Part shown: piece after piece, positions 1 to 8,283 of the stretch | Position numbering within the stretch: the first letter of the stretch is position 1 | How the letters are laid out: every line of letters begins with the position of its first letter | Virus record (IMG/VR): IMGVR_UViG_3300034066_001286 | Location: 1 to 38,249 of that record | Source: a virus | Direction: 5' to 3' (one strand) | Length of the DNA stretch: 38,249 nucleotides | Notes under the pieces: generated by a model | The model's input: the letters and a program-made list of their open reading frames with translations, nothing else | The model's database searches: none | What the model was told of the DNA's origin: nothing | Made by a program: the position numbers and the translations under genes

Positions 1-221
1 CCGAGGACATCCTCCGCGACATCCTCTCGATCGTCACCCTCGCCAACTACGGCGCGGCGATCCACACCGGCGCGGCTTCCGCGTTCGACAGCGAGGACAT
101 GGTCAACATCAAAACCGCGCTCGACCAAGCCAAATGGTCCAAGTCCAGCCGCGTGATGATCCTCGACAACTCCTATGAGGGCGCACTCCTCAAGGACGCT
201 GGCATCAAGAACGCCGCCGCA
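1..221. repeat. Terminal overlap with 38029-38249
   Basis: Bases 1-127 equal 38029-38155 exactly. Bases 128-221 then match 38156-38249 with eight substitutions in seven codons, all synonymous (for example CAA/CAG, TCC/AGC, GTG/GTC). This marks a circular or permuted molecule read slightly past its start, with the second copy from a related strain. A 127-base exact overlap is also what an assembler using k=127 leaves at a branch point, so this is probably not a biological terminal repeat. Confidence 0.85.
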
Positions 222-560
222 GTCGGCAGCGCCACCGCCATCCAGAATGGCCGCCTGCCACAGATCGCTGGCTTCGATGTTATCGGAACCAACTTGATCC
301 CCGGCAACAGCCAAAACCTCGTCGGCATGGTCGCACTCCCTGAGTCGATCTTGGTCGCCTTCTCGCCCATCCAGCCATCCCCTGGCGTGTTGAACCACCT
401 CACCAGCTACGAGACCGCCGTCGATCCAGAGACCGGCCTCACCATCGAGTATCGCGCATGGGCTGACCCTGACACCGACACCGAGAAGCAAGTCCTCGAG
501 GTCAATTACGGCTACGCCCTCGGCCACGCCGCCGCCCTCAAGCGCATCGTCAGCGCCTAA
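1..560 (+). CDS. Major capsid protein, 3' part
   Basis: This is the C-terminal part of the protein whose 5' part is at 37683-38249. The frame enters at position 3 (Glu-Asp-Ile-Leu) and stops at TAA 558-560. Joined across the circle the protein is about 301 residues, a usual size for a small HK97-fold capsid subunit. The MCP call rests on position (directly after portal and protease/scaffold, before neck and tail genes) and not on a motif. The shared 221 bp differs from the other end only by synonymous changes, which confirms that the frame is under protein-level selection. Confidence 0.8.
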   Translation, partial: EDILRDILSIVTLANYGAAIHTGAASAFDSEDMVNIKTALDQAKWSKSSRVMILDNSYEGALLKDAGIKNAAAVGSATAIQNGRLPQIAGFDVIGTNLIPGNSQNLVGMVALPESILVAFSPIQPSPGVLNHLTSYETAVDPETGLTIEYRAWADPDTDTEKQVLEVNYGYALGHAAALKRIVSA

Positions 561-565
561 GCCTG

Positions 566-814
566 ATGCGCCTCGCAATCACGCTCACCCGCACCGGCAG
601 CACTTGGAAGGTGGAAAGCCTTCCGAGTGTCCCGCTCGGCGAGCAGCTCGCAGCCTTCAAAGCCAAGCAGGTCGCCGGCGAGTTGACCGCAGACGAGACG
701 CTCGTCGTCTCCCTCGGCGACACGCTCAAGCGCCACATCTGCAAAGCCAAGCCATCCGCTCCCGCCGTTGAGGTGGAAGCCGAAGAAGAGTCACCCAAGC
801 CCAAAAAGAAATAA
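566..814 (+). CDS. Small protein after the capsid gene, unknown function
   Basis: An 82-residue protein starting at ATG 566, five bases after the capsid stop, so very likely co-transcribed with it. It ends in an acidic stretch followed by a Pro-Lys tail (KPKKK). I recognise no family. The position between capsid and neck genes would suit a decoration or head-completion protein, but nothing in the sequence proves that. A strong terminator follows at 850-890, so capsid gene and this gene could form the end of a highly expressed transcript. Confidence 0.65.
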   Translation: MRLAITLTRTGSTWKVESLPSVPLGEQLAAFKAKQVAGELTADETLVVSLGDTLKRHICKAKPSAPAVEVEAEEESPKPKKK

Positions 815-849
815 CCCCGCAAAGCGCCCGCACCGCGCTCCTCGCCCGC

Positions 850-890
850 AAAAGCCCTCGCCGTCTCACTCCGGCGGGGGCTTTTCTTTT
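850..890 (+). terminator. Factor-independent terminator after capsid and small gene
   Basis: Arms 850-863 and 872-885 pair over 14 bp with a single G:T wobble, closing an 8-base loop. The 3' arm runs into TTTTCTTTT (882-890). The stem is GC-rich at the loop side and A:T at the base, the classical intrinsic terminator shape. It sits between head genes and neck/tail genes, so it probably lowers tail transcription relative to capsid. Confidence 0.85.
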
Positions 891-913
891 GACACGGCCC
901 CAGTGGCGTGTCC
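888..913 (+). promoter_or_regulatory. TTTGACAC element with hairpin over the GTG start at 908
   Basis: TTTGACAC (888-895) begins an imperfect inverted repeat: GACACG (891-896, then a bulged G and CC) pairs with GGCGTGTC (905-912). The GTG start codon at 908-910 lies in the 3' arm. No Shine-Dalgarno sequence is visible. Two more copies with the same geometry lie at 34653 and 34944. Confidence 0.5.
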
Positions 914-1231
914 CTGGCATCTCAACGCAACAGATTTTCTCTCCGAGCCGCGAGAGACCATAATTCATGGCACGGCAAGCCGGTCAAATTCCGCCAGCAG
1001 GAAATCCTAGTCGGTCTTCAAGCCATAGCCATCTCGCTCGATTTGGAAATGGGAGGATTCCGCCAAGGTGGGCAGTTCTCCATCAGGTTCCTCGCATCTG
1101 ATCTGCAATCGCCCCCGCGCGTGAACGAGCCGGTCATTTTCAACGGCAAAACCTATTTTCTTTCTCAGGTCTCCGAAACCCACGCCCCCGGCGAATACCT
1201 CGCCACCATGTCGCCAGGAGGTGCCGCGTGA
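908..1231 (+). CDS. Putative head-tail connector (neck) protein
   Basis: A 107-residue protein read from GTG 908. It lies between capsid and tail-tube genes, where siphophages encode head-tail stopper or connector proteins of about this size. The C-terminal half is rich in beta-strand-like stretches (FNGKTYFLSQVSE), as in small beta-barrel stoppers. The N-terminal 25 residues look less conserved-like, so the true start is uncertain; I chose 908 because a similar GTG-in-hairpin arrangement precedes two other genes. It overlaps the next gene as GTGA at 1228-1231. Function is by position only. Confidence 0.5.
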   Translation: MSLASQRNRFSLRAARDHNSWHGKPVKFRQQEILVGLQAIAISLDLEMGGFRQGGQFSIRFLASDLQSPPRVNEPVIFNGKTYFLSQVSETHAPGEYLATMSPGGAA

Positions 1232-1635
1232 ACCTCCCTGTCGAGTCCTCCCTCGCCGCATGGCTCCGCAGCCAGCCCGCCTTTGACGGCATCCCGGTCC
1301 ACACCGGCCAATCCGCCGACACGATCCCGCAGGACCAGAGCGTCCTTCTCGCCGGGTGCGAGAGCACCGAAGCCGTCGCCCGTGGCTTCTACAAAGCCAC
1401 CGCGAGCATCGTGCTGGTCACCCCGGCCGTCCTCGAGAACTCCCTCGAAGCGCACGCCGCCCTCGCCGATTCCCTCCGTGCCTCCCTCCTTTCCGCCGCC
1501 GATCTCGCCGACGCCTTTGCGCCTGCCCTGACCCTCGCCGGCGCCGACCTCCGCAGCGTGGACGACACGCAATCCGACGGCCGGTGGGTCACCACCGCCG
1601 CTCTGACCCTGGCCTTCACCGCGTCCGGCATTTGA
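1228..1635 (+). CDS. Putative tail-completion (neck) protein
   Basis: A 135-residue protein starting at GTG 1228 inside the stop of the previous gene. It has an alpha/beta pattern with an early Pro-rich turn (PVHTGQSADTIPQDQ) and two later strand-rich segments, as in minor tail or tail-terminator proteins encoded between connector and tube genes. No catalytic motif is present. The stop codon lies inside a TTTGACAC element (1631-1638). The assignment is positional. Confidence 0.45.
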   Translation: MNLPVESSLAAWLRSQPAFDGIPVHTGQSADTIPQDQSVLLAGCESTEAVARGFYKATASIVLVTPAVLENSLEAHAALADSLRASLLSAADLADAFAPALTLAGADLRSVDDTQSDGRWVTTAALTLAFTASGI

Positions 1636-1689
1636 CACGCGACCCCCTTCCGAAACCCGCAACCAAACCAACCCAACTCCACCACCACC

Positions 1690-2058
1690 ATGGCCGCAAC
1701 TCTCTATCGCTCATCCGCAGTATCCACAGCCGAATATGGCACGCCAAACGTGTCAGGCATCATATGCACCAGCTTCAGTGTCAACGAAAGCGCATCGCTC
1801 TCAGAGGTCAAGGATGATCAGGGAGGGGTGGTTGCGGTGGCCATGTCGGAAGTGATCAAAGAAATTTCGATCGAGGGCATGCGCACCGGATCATTCACCG
1901 CAACCGTCGGCAGCGCACTCAGCGTCACGATGCCCGCATCGGTCACCCTCGGCGCCACTACGATCGTCACCGGCCTCACCAGCAACTTCGCCGCCGAGCA
2001 GTTCGAGACCGTTTCTCTGACCGCCCGCTCCTACGAGACCGCGATGACCGCTTCCTAA
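1690..2058 (+). CDS. Putative tail tube protein
   Basis: A 122-residue protein starting ATG 1690 after a run of CCA triplets with no Shine-Dalgarno site. It is rich in Thr, Ser, Val and Ala and predicted to be mostly beta, which suits a tail tube subunit. It lies directly upstream of the chaperone genes and the tape measure, where the tube protein is normally encoded. It is short for a tube protein (usually 140-250 residues), so it may be a reduced form or another tail component. Confidence 0.5.
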   Translation: MAATLYRSSAVSTAEYGTPNVSGIICTSFSVNESASLSEVKDDQGGVVAVAMSEVIKEISIEGMRTGSFTATVGSALSVTMPASVTLGATTIVTGLTSNFAAEQFETVSLTARSYETAMTAS

Positions 2059-2122
2059 GCCCGCACCCGCACCCAGCGCCCGGCGCGTGTGATTCACCGC
2101 GCCGGGCTCCCTACGAAAAATC

Positions 2123-2524
2123 ATGACAAAACCTCTCGCAGTCTTTTCCACCCGCGACCTCAAGCTAGCCACGATTCTTTTGACGCTCGGCTTCGAGCCT
2201 GAGAACCCCGCCGCTCCCGCCACGCGCATTCGCCGTGATTCCGGCGACGAGACGACGGTCTTCCACTTCCTCGCCAACCATCCCACCAGCGGACAGCAGG
2301 CCAACCAGGTCATGGAGTGGTTCCGCGACGCCGACATTTTCCTCGAGAAAAACCCCGAGCACCCGGTGGCCTACATCCTCGCCGCGCTCAAGAACCGCGA
2401 CACGCTCGTCAGTGTCGTCAAAGCGACCCCGCGCCAGCTCGTCTTCGAGCGCAACGGGAAAATCGTCTCGATCTCCGAGAACGCCACCGAAGCCGACAAG
2501 AAGCGGTTCGCCAAATTTCTATGA
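2123..2524 (+). CDS. Tail-region protein upstream of the chaperone, DUF5659-like
   Basis: A 133-residue protein starting ATG 2123. Its N-terminus (FSTRDLKLATILLTLGFE) resembles, from memory, the small DUF5659-type domain; no function is known for that family. Residues about 50-130 are Lys/Arg-rich and mostly helical. It overlaps the next gene as ATGA at 2521-2524. The -1 frame is open from 2317 through to 2934, so a frameshift here could also fuse it to the next protein, but I see no canonical slippery heptamer in the overlap. It may be a first tail-assembly factor. Confidence 0.55.
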   Translation: MTKPLAVFSTRDLKLATILLTLGFEPENPAAPATRIRRDSGDETTVFHFLANHPTSGQQANQVMEWFRDADIFLEKNPEHPVAYILAALKNRDTLVSVVKATPRQLVFERNGKIVSISENATEADKKRFAKFL

Positions 2525-2934
2525 AAAAAAACAACGACAAATCCACCACGAACGAAACCCTCGAAACCGACGACGAAGTCCTCCGCGAGCAAGCCATGAC
2601 CAGCGGCCCGCAAAAACTCTCCCGTTGGGAGCTCCGCCCCACCGCCGCGCTCGAAATCTCCTGGATGCAGCGCAACAAAATCCTCACGACCGACATGGAC
2701 ATCATGTGGCGCGCCTCCGGCTTCGGCTTCATCCACGGCGCACCCAAGGCCAGCGTCCGCGCCGTCGTGAACGACTTCCCCCGATTCGCCGCTGCCGTCG
2801 ATGACTGGATGGAAAAACAATCTCCTTCTGCCCAAGAGATCGCCGACCTGCAAAGCCTCTGCCTCGAGCGGACGAACGAATATTTTGCCAGCTACAGCAG
2901 TCAGCGCGGCGCCAAGGATTCGTCGGGAAACTAA
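2521..2934 (+). CDS. Tail assembly chaperone, short form (gpG-like)
   Basis: A 137-residue, mostly helical protein starting at ATG 2521 within the stop of its neighbour. It lies one gene before the tape measure region, where lambda-type phages encode gpG, the chaperone that coats the tape measure during tail assembly. The last two codons before the TAA stop are GGA AAC, forming with the preceding G the slippery heptamer GGGAAAC (2925-2931). That arrangement, not sequence similarity, is the main reason for the call. The longer product is described under 2521-3155. Confidence 0.75.
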   Translation: MKKNNDKSTTNETLETDDEVLREQAMTSGPQKLSRWELRPTAALEISWMQRNKILTTDMDIMWRASGFGFIHGAPKASVRAVVNDFPRFAAAVDDWMEKQSPSAQEIADLQSLCLERTNEYFASYSSQRGAKDSSGN

Positions 2935-3155
2935 ACAGCCCCGGCTGGCTCGCGAGCTATGTCTACCGCATCGCCCGAATCACCGGCTGGGGCTACAGAG
3001 AGATTTTGGAAGACCTCCCGTTCGCGGCCGGCCTTCAAATCCTCCACGCCGACGACTTCGCGCACGGGCGAAAGCGAGTCTGGGGACGAAACAACCGAGC
3101 GACCGATTTTGACTCCCTCGCAGCCATAGAAGCCGCTTTCGAGAACCTGCACTGA
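2521..3155 (+). CDS. Tail assembly chaperone, -1 frameshift form (gpGT-like)
   Basis: If ribosomes slip back one base on GGGAAAC, reading continues at CTA 2931 for 74 more codons to TGA 3153-3155, giving a 211-residue fusion. The extension has no ATG, GTG or TTG start that would give a full product, yet reads as plausible protein (SPGWLASYVYRIARITGWGY and on to FENLH) and ends one base before the next gene's ATG at 3157. This matches the conserved gpG/gpGT arrangement in siphophages, where the T extension recruits tube subunits. Small hairpins follow the site (2936-2947 and 2948-2957) and might stimulate slipping. Confidence 0.8.
2925..2931 (+). other. Programmed -1 ribosomal frameshift site GGGAAAC
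   Basis: In the upstream frame the codons are TCG GGA AAC TAA, so the heptamer is in the correct X XXY YYZ phase (G GGA AAC) and the next codon is the stop. Slipping by one re-pairs the two tRNAs with GGG and AAA. A 5-bp hairpin CAGCC/GGCTG (2936-2940 with 2943-2947) and the palindrome GCTCGCGAGC (2948-2957) lie just downstream. Confidence 0.8.
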
Positions 3156-3156
3156 G

Positions 3157-3954
3157 ATGCCCAAAATCAAATTCGAAAACCTCAAGTTCGAGCAGATCAT
3201 GTCGGACTACGCGACGATTCGTGAGACCACGATCCCCGACGCCGTCCACATGAATGCTCGGCTCTTGTGTGCCGAATTTGCCCGGCGCACGCAGGCTTTC
3301 GGAAAAGATGAAAAGGTAGGCACCGAGCGCGTGCGAAAGGACATTTCAAACATCATCAAGCCACCAGTCTATTTCCTGCAATTCCTCGGGAAAACTCAAA
3401 GCGAGCGATTGAAAAAAAGCCTCACCAAGAATTTTCAAGCGAGAAAGTGGACCGAGCTCAAATCCACCCTTGCCGCTGTCCGGATGGGGTCCGATGCGTT
3501 CACGGTAGCGGAGTCCGACGACTACGCAGGCATCCACCGAGATAACCGGAATTCCAAGACCGGCCGCGCATTTAAGCGCCCGAAGAAGTTCTACCTAGCA
3601 GCCGATTCCACCTCGCTTTTCAACTACATCAAAGAGCGACAGCAAAAGGTCGGATATGCCAAAGCAGGCTGGGCCGAGTGCGCGCTGCAACTTAAGAAAG
3701 TCATCTCCCGCTCGCAGACCTACGATTTTGAAAAGTGGTGGCTCCGTAATAAACCCGGCACCGGGTCCGTGCAGGACAACACCAGCAACATGTTCAGGCC
3801 TACCGTCACGCTTACAAACTCACTCCCGTGGGCCGACAGCGTCCTCCGTTACACCGAGCAGCTCAAAGGCGCGGAAATTGTCTCTAGCAAAATGAAAAAG
3901 CAAATGGAGAAGATTTTGAAAAAGCGCCAAACCAAACTCCAGGAGGCCGCGTAA
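3157..3954 (+). CDS. Tail-region protein of unknown function
   Basis: A 265-residue basic protein starting ATG 3157, one base after the stop of the chaperone extension. It contains many Lys and Arg residues and a C-terminal helical stretch dense in Lys (SKMKKQMEKILKKRQTKLQ). I recognise no domain. Lying between tail chaperone and tape measure it is probably a minor tail or tail-tip assembly protein. The gene is slightly richer in A and T than its neighbours. Confidence 0.6.
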   Translation: MPKIKFENLKFEQIMSDYATIRETTIPDAVHMNARLLCAEFARRTQAFGKDEKVGTERVRKDISNIIKPPVYFLQFLGKTQSERLKKSLTKNFQARKWTELKSTLAAVRMGSDAFTVAESDDYAGIHRDNRNSKTGRAFKRPKKFYLAADSTSLFNYIKERQQKVGYAKAGWAECALQLKKVISRSQTYDFEKWWLRNKPGTGSVQDNTSNMFRPTVTLTNSLPWADSVLRYTEQLKGAEIVSSKMKKQMEKILKKRQTKLQEAA

Positions 3955-3958
3955 CGCC

Positions 3959-6730
3959 ATGGCTGATGTCTCAGTAGAATTCGGAGCTAAGGATGTCGGG
4001 CTGGAAGATAGCCTGAAAAAAATCCAGAACGAGATGCAGAGCCTCGAGGATAAGGTCACGAGCGGCGAGCTCTCTTTCGAGGAATTGGAATCCACGATGA
4101 AGCGCCTCAGCCAAGTCGATCGCCTCGAGAAGCAACTCCAAGCCATCGGCGAAAAATCTGACGGAGCTTCCAAACAAGTTGATACGCTCAATAAAGAAAT
4201 CAAAACAGCAGGCGACAAATCCTCTGAAGCGGGAGGCATCTTTGACGAATCATTTCAAAAAATTTCAGGCGCGATAACGCTTGGGAATATCGCGGCAGAA
4301 GGGTTTCAGAAAATCGTGGAACTCGCTTTCGACGCCGCAACCAAAGTCGTTGAAGGCTTCTCCGATGCGCTCGACCTTGGCGGGCGACTTAACGAGTTGT
4401 CCCAACGCACCGGAGAAGCCTCAGGCACATTGCTCGTGCTTGAGACCGCGTTTAAAAACTCGGGCCTCGAGGCTGACCAAGTCGGAACGGCCATAAACAA
4501 ACTGCAAAATTTTATGGTGGACGCCGCCGATGAGGGAAGTCGGCAGGCTAATGTCATGGACGATCTCGGCATCTCCATGGCCGATTTGAAAGGCAAGACA
4601 CCTACCGAGCAGATGGAGGTGTTTGCCGATAAAATTGCCGGCATAGAAGACCCGACCGAACGGGCTGCCGCAGCCAGTGAAGTTTTCGGAGAAAAACTTG
4701 GAGGAAAACTGCTCCCTCTTTTTACCGACTTTAACGGAAACCTGGACGACGCTCGTGATAAAGTTGGTTCCCTTGAGGAAGTCATGAATGAAAATGCGGC
4801 CACTTTTGATTCGGCCGCCGAGACCATCGAGGCTATAAAAGGCAAGATGGCCGCATTCGCCGCCGGAGTTTTGAGCGAGACGATCCCAGCTCTCGAGGAT
4901 TTGGGCAAAGAAATGGAGCAAGTCGATGCGGCCGGCCTTGGTCAAGATGTGGGGGAGGTTTTGGCGCCAGGTCTTGAGAAATTTTCCTATTTTTTAATCG
5001 GTGTAAATGAAGACCTTAAAGAACTGATCGATCTGTTTGATGTATCAAAAGAGCCATCAAATGCTTTTGAATCTGTCATTAAAACTATTGTTGATACAAT
5101 ATCGGAATTTAGCGATGAGATGCAAAAAACCATTAATTTCATCTCTCCGATGGATGATTTATTTAATGCCTTGGAACAAAAAGGTAGAGATGCCGCCGCG
5201 TCTCAAGATGATCTGTCGGATTCCTTGGATAAGACAGGCAAAAATGCCAGCGATTCAAGCTCTTCGATTCAGACTGCTTCTGATGCCGTTGAAGCCCTCG
5301 GTGAAAAATCTGATTCTTCCAAAACATCTCTCGAGAGCATCGGGAAATCTGCCACAGAAGCCGGAGAATCTTTGGATTCTGCATTTTCACTTACAGGAGA
5401 TTACAACGCAAACATCGAAGGACTCTCTTCAACCTTTAGCGATTTAAACGACAAAGCTTTTGAAAATGTAAACTACTTGGAGGAAGGTAAGGATTTAAGC
5501 TACCAACAAAACCAAGAAGCCGAACAATTAGGATTTAATTTAGGCGAGAACAATTCCCAGCTAGAGATCACGAAAGGCCTATACGACGAGATCAAGCCGC
5601 AAGTCGAAGAAATTACAGAGGCGGAACAAACTCGCCTGGATAACAACAAATCCCTCGTCGAACTCGAGACTGACATTAACGAAGCCAAAGCGAGCGGAAA
5701 TTTAGAATTAGTAAAAACTCTTGAATCGCAGAAAAAAGAAATAGAAAACAAACAAGAGATCAAGAAGCTCACCGAGGAATATCAGAAAACTCTCGGCGTG
5801 AATGCCGACGAAGCCGCCCGACTGGCCACTAATTTTGTCGAAGCCAAAGATGCCGCCGCCGAGATCGAAAACAGAGATGTCGTCATCACGGTCACGACGG
5901 ACATCGACGATTCAACATGGAAAGACCTGCTTGCTGAACTTTCAGCAAATTCAAATCCGGAAGCCATTGAAGTCGCCCTAGAAATCACCGGAAAAGACAC
6001 TCTCCAAGAAGCCTACCAGACGCTCGAAGACATGGAGACCATCAATAAAAATTTTGAAGCGGCGATGGAAGTCTCGGGAGCCAGCAGCCTCGAGGAGGTT
6101 AAGCAAAACCTCGAAGGCATCCCCACTGAGGCGCAAAGGCAGCTCGCTCTCGAGATCACTGGCGAAGACGACCTCGACGACGCGATCAAAAAACTGGATG
6201 ATTTCAAAGGGACTAAGACCGCCAAAGCCCTGCTTGAAAAGGAAGGCTTTGAAAATGTCGATGAGCTTCAAGACGCGCTCGAAGGCATTGCCGGCGAAAA
6301 GCGCACGGAAATGATCGTCGAAGCCCTCGGCGTGGAAGACGCCGAAGCAGCCAGAGACGCTATCGACGCCATCCTTAATGCCGACAGCAAAAAGGCCACC
6401 ATCACCGCCGACGCCGATGTCTCGACCGCCGAGCAAAAAATCGACGACCTCTCCCAAAAAACCGCCACCATCCCCCTCGACGGAGACACCGCCCCACTAA
6501 AGACTGCCCTGGATGAGTTTACCAGCACCGCCCAAAAACTCAACCTCGACGCCAGCGAGGCGATCAGCAATATCCGCGCCGACCTCGAGAAGCCCATCAA
6601 ACTCGACCTCGAGGGCGCAACCAGCTCCGGCGGTGACTCCGGCGATGGCGGCCTCACCGACCTCGTCGAAAGTATCAAATCCCTCCTCGAAAAAATCGAA
6701 CCCAAACTCCCAGTCGCCGCTCTCGTATGA
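3959..6730 (+). CDS. Tail tape measure protein
   Basis: A 923-residue protein starting ATG 3959, the longest in the window, acidic and predicted largely coiled coil. Residues about 1-90 are heptad-rich; about 90-320 resemble the conserved tape-measure region (the TERAAAASEVFGEKLGGKLL segment is typical). The middle, about residues 340-600, is encoded by markedly AT-rich DNA (about 4980-5780). Residues 645-806 contain tandem repeats of about 28-29 residues. Tape measures set tail length; at the usual 0.15 nm per residue this suggests about 140 nm (inference). No muralytic domain is evident. The next gene overlaps its stop. Confidence 0.9.
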   Translation: MADVSVEFGAKDVGLEDSLKKIQNEMQSLEDKVTSGELSFEELESTMKRLSQVDRLEKQLQAIGEKSDGASKQVDTLNKEIKTAGDKSSEAGGIFDESFQKISGAITLGNIAAEGFQKIVELAFDAATKVVEGFSDALDLGGRLNELSQRTGEASGTLLVLETAFKNSGLEADQVGTAINKLQNFMVDAADEGSRQANVMDDLGISMADLKGKTPTEQMEVFADKIAGIEDPTERAAAASEVFGEKLGGKLLPLFTDFNGNLDDARDKVGSLEEVMNENAATFDSAAETIEAIKGKMAAFAAGVLSETIPALEDLGKEMEQVDAAGLGQDVGEVLAPGLEKFSYFLIGVNEDLKELIDLFDVSKEPSNAFESVIKTIVDTISEFSDEMQKTINFISPMDDLFNALEQKGRDAAASQDDLSDSLDKTGKNASDSSSSIQTASDAVEALGEKSDSSKTSLESIGKSATEAGESLDSAFSLTGDYNANIEGLSSTFSDLNDKAFENVNYLEEGKDLSYQQNQEAEQLGFNLGENNSQLEITKGLYDEIKPQVEEITEAEQTRLDNNKSLVELETDINEAKASGNLELVKTLESQKKEIENKQEIKKLTEEYQKTLGVNADEAARLATNFVEAKDAAAEIENRDVVITVTTDIDDSTWKDLLAELSANSNPEAIEVALEITGKDTLQEAYQTLEDMETINKNFEAAMEVSGASSLEEVKQNLEGIPTEAQRQLALEITGEDDLDDAIKKLDDFKGTKTAKALLEKEGFENVDELQDALEGIAGEKRTEMIVEALGVEDAEAARDAIDAILNADSKKATITADADVSTAEQKIDDLSQKTATIPLDGDTAPLKTALDEFTSTAQKLNLDASEAISNIRADLEKPIKLDLEGATSSGGDSGDGGLTDLVESIKSLLEKIEPKLPVAALV
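5891..6376 (+). repeat. Tandem 28-29-residue repeats in the tape measure
   Basis: Successive units begin TDIDDSTWKDLL, LEITGKDTLQEA, MEVSGASSLEEV, LEITGEDDLDDA, EKEGFENVDELQ and EALGVEDAEAAR. Each is followed by an amphipathic helix and the spacing is about 28-29 residues (84-87 bp). The third and fifth G-D/E-L positions are the best conserved. Confidence 0.7.
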
Positions 6731-7935
6731 CGATCTATACCGCCACAAACAACTGGATCGCACAGGGCGACCGCCTCACGAAAATATTCCCAAGCGGCCT
6801 CGTCCTGCTCCAGCAGAACTACATCGCCCCAACCGGCACGCAGCCATCGCCGACTCTCGCCCTCGGGCAGCCATTTCCTGTCAGCACCTCCCCTTGCATC
6901 GATGGCGCCTACATTTTCCCAGCTCCCGGATTTCAAGACAACGGAAACGGATTCACTACCTGCACGGTCACGGCCTACGGTCGAAACAGCTCGACGGGGA
7001 ATAAGACTCTTACAAAGACTATTTCAGAGCACACCGCTCGATGGGTTACGGCCACTGACCCGGGAGAAAATGTAACCAATGGATCGCAATCGTTCCCGAC
7101 AATTTCCGACCAACTACTCTGGACATTTGTGATGCCAAAGACGGCGCCGCCCAATGTCGTGGCGTCGGATTTACTCCAAATTTATCGCCTCTCGGGCCAG
7201 CCCCTCAGTCCGCTTCTGCTGGCTGAGTTTTTCGATAGCGCCGGACACAGGACAGAGCAGGGAGTTCAGCAAATCTCAAAACCCGTCATCAGCACCATAT
7301 CCCGCGCCGAGTGCGTGAATTTCGGCGCTTTCGACGAGTGGACGGTCGTCTACGGGGCCAGCGTAGACTTTCCGGTTTTTGATTTTGGTTCGTTTTTTAT
7401 CATCGCTGCACCGCAAGGGGACAACCTTGTATTCAATCTGACGGTTGGCGGAAGCGCCTCCATATCACATTCCGATTTTTACGAATGGGATTCCAACAAC
7501 TCCGAATCGGCACAAGTTTTAAAAGTCTGGAACATAAATGCTCCGACCGGCTCATGGGCATCATCCACACCGCGCCAAGAAATGCCGCCAGGAGTGGACA
7601 GCCCAACCTACCTAGGCGGCACACTCCGACGCAGTGGCACATCACTGATCGCCTATAGCCCTCCCTCGCCAGCTGTCCCAGGCAGTGGCCACCCAGCACC
7701 TGCCCGACACATCACACGGGAACAGAACCAATCGCCACCGCCAAGCTACACCAGCGGAGCCTTTACCTGGAATGCCGTGCCGACCGGATCATCAAGCGAC
7801 TCAGAGGGAAGCTACATTATTTACACTTACCAACTCCAAACGCCCATCAAGGAAGCCTTTGTAATCGAGCTAGGCAATGAACTCGGGCAGACCTCGAATT
7901 ATTCGGTTGTTATCAATTTTTCCGACCCCGAATAA
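6727..7935 (+). CDS. Tail tip or distal tail protein, unknown family
   Basis: A 402-residue protein starting at ATG 6727 in the tape-measure stop (ATGA). It is rich in Ser, Thr, Pro, Gly and aromatic residues with little Lys or helix, as expected for a beta-structured extracellular protein. A Pro/Ser-rich stretch lies at about residues 290-350. The gene directly after the tape measure normally encodes the distal tail or first baseplate protein. No similarity to a named family is recognised. Confidence 0.6.
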   Translation: MTIYTATNNWIAQGDRLTKIFPSGLVLLQQNYIAPTGTQPSPTLALGQPFPVSTSPCIDGAYIFPAPGFQDNGNGFTTCTVTAYGRNSSTGNKTLTKTISEHTARWVTATDPGENVTNGSQSFPTISDQLLWTFVMPKTAPPNVVASDLLQIYRLSGQPLSPLLLAEFFDSAGHRTEQGVQQISKPVISTISRAECVNFGAFDEWTVVYGASVDFPVFDFGSFFIIAAPQGDNLVFNLTVGGSASISHSDFYEWDSNNSESAQVLKVWNINAPTGSWASSTPRQEMPPGVDSPTYLGGTLRRSGTSLIAYSPPSPAVPGSGHPAPARHITREQNQSPPPSYTSGAFTWNAVPTGSSSDSEGSYIIYTYQLQTPIKEAFVIELGNELGQTSNYSVVINFSDPE

Positions 7936-8282
7936 TGCCCGCCGACCCGCCAATCAATTTTGAGACTCTCGCCAAGCAAGGCGGAAACCCGGCCACCGGC
8001 GGATACCCCTACCAGATAAAAGCCGCCGACCTGCAAAAAAACTTCGTCTTCGCAACTCTTGATGCTGACTCTTCGCTTATCGAATCCACCACTGGCCAAT
8101 GCGGTCACCCGGCGCGCAGGCTAAAAATCCCAGCCGTGCCAGGAAGCGGAACGAAAAACCTCACCGCATCAAGCGGCGCTCTCGCCTGGACAGATGCCAT
8201 CCCAACCCCGCCCACCAGCGGCACCTATGTCCTCGGCGCGGTGGATGGCACCCTGCAATGGATTGCCACGGAGGAATGCTAG
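7935..8282 (+). CDS. Small tail-tip-associated protein, unknown
   Basis: A 115-residue protein whose ATG (7935) shares one base with the preceding TAA. The C-terminal part (SGTYVLGAVDGTLQWIATEEC) resembles short sequences seen at the end of tail fibre modules. There is no helix-rich region or signal peptide. It probably belongs to the host-contact part of the tail by position. Confidence 0.55.
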   Translation: MPADPPINFETLAKQGGNPATGGYPYQIKAADLQKNFVFATLDADSSLIESTTGQCGHPARRLKIPAVPGSGTKNLTASSGALAWTDAIPTPPTSGTYVLGAVDGTLQWIATEEC

Positions 8283-8283
8283 C

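Noticed and set aside
2317-2524. Frameshift site joining the 2123 and 2521 proteins
   Set aside because: The -1 frame is open, but no heptamer in the correct X XXY YYZ phase was found; the ATGA overlap explains the arrangement.
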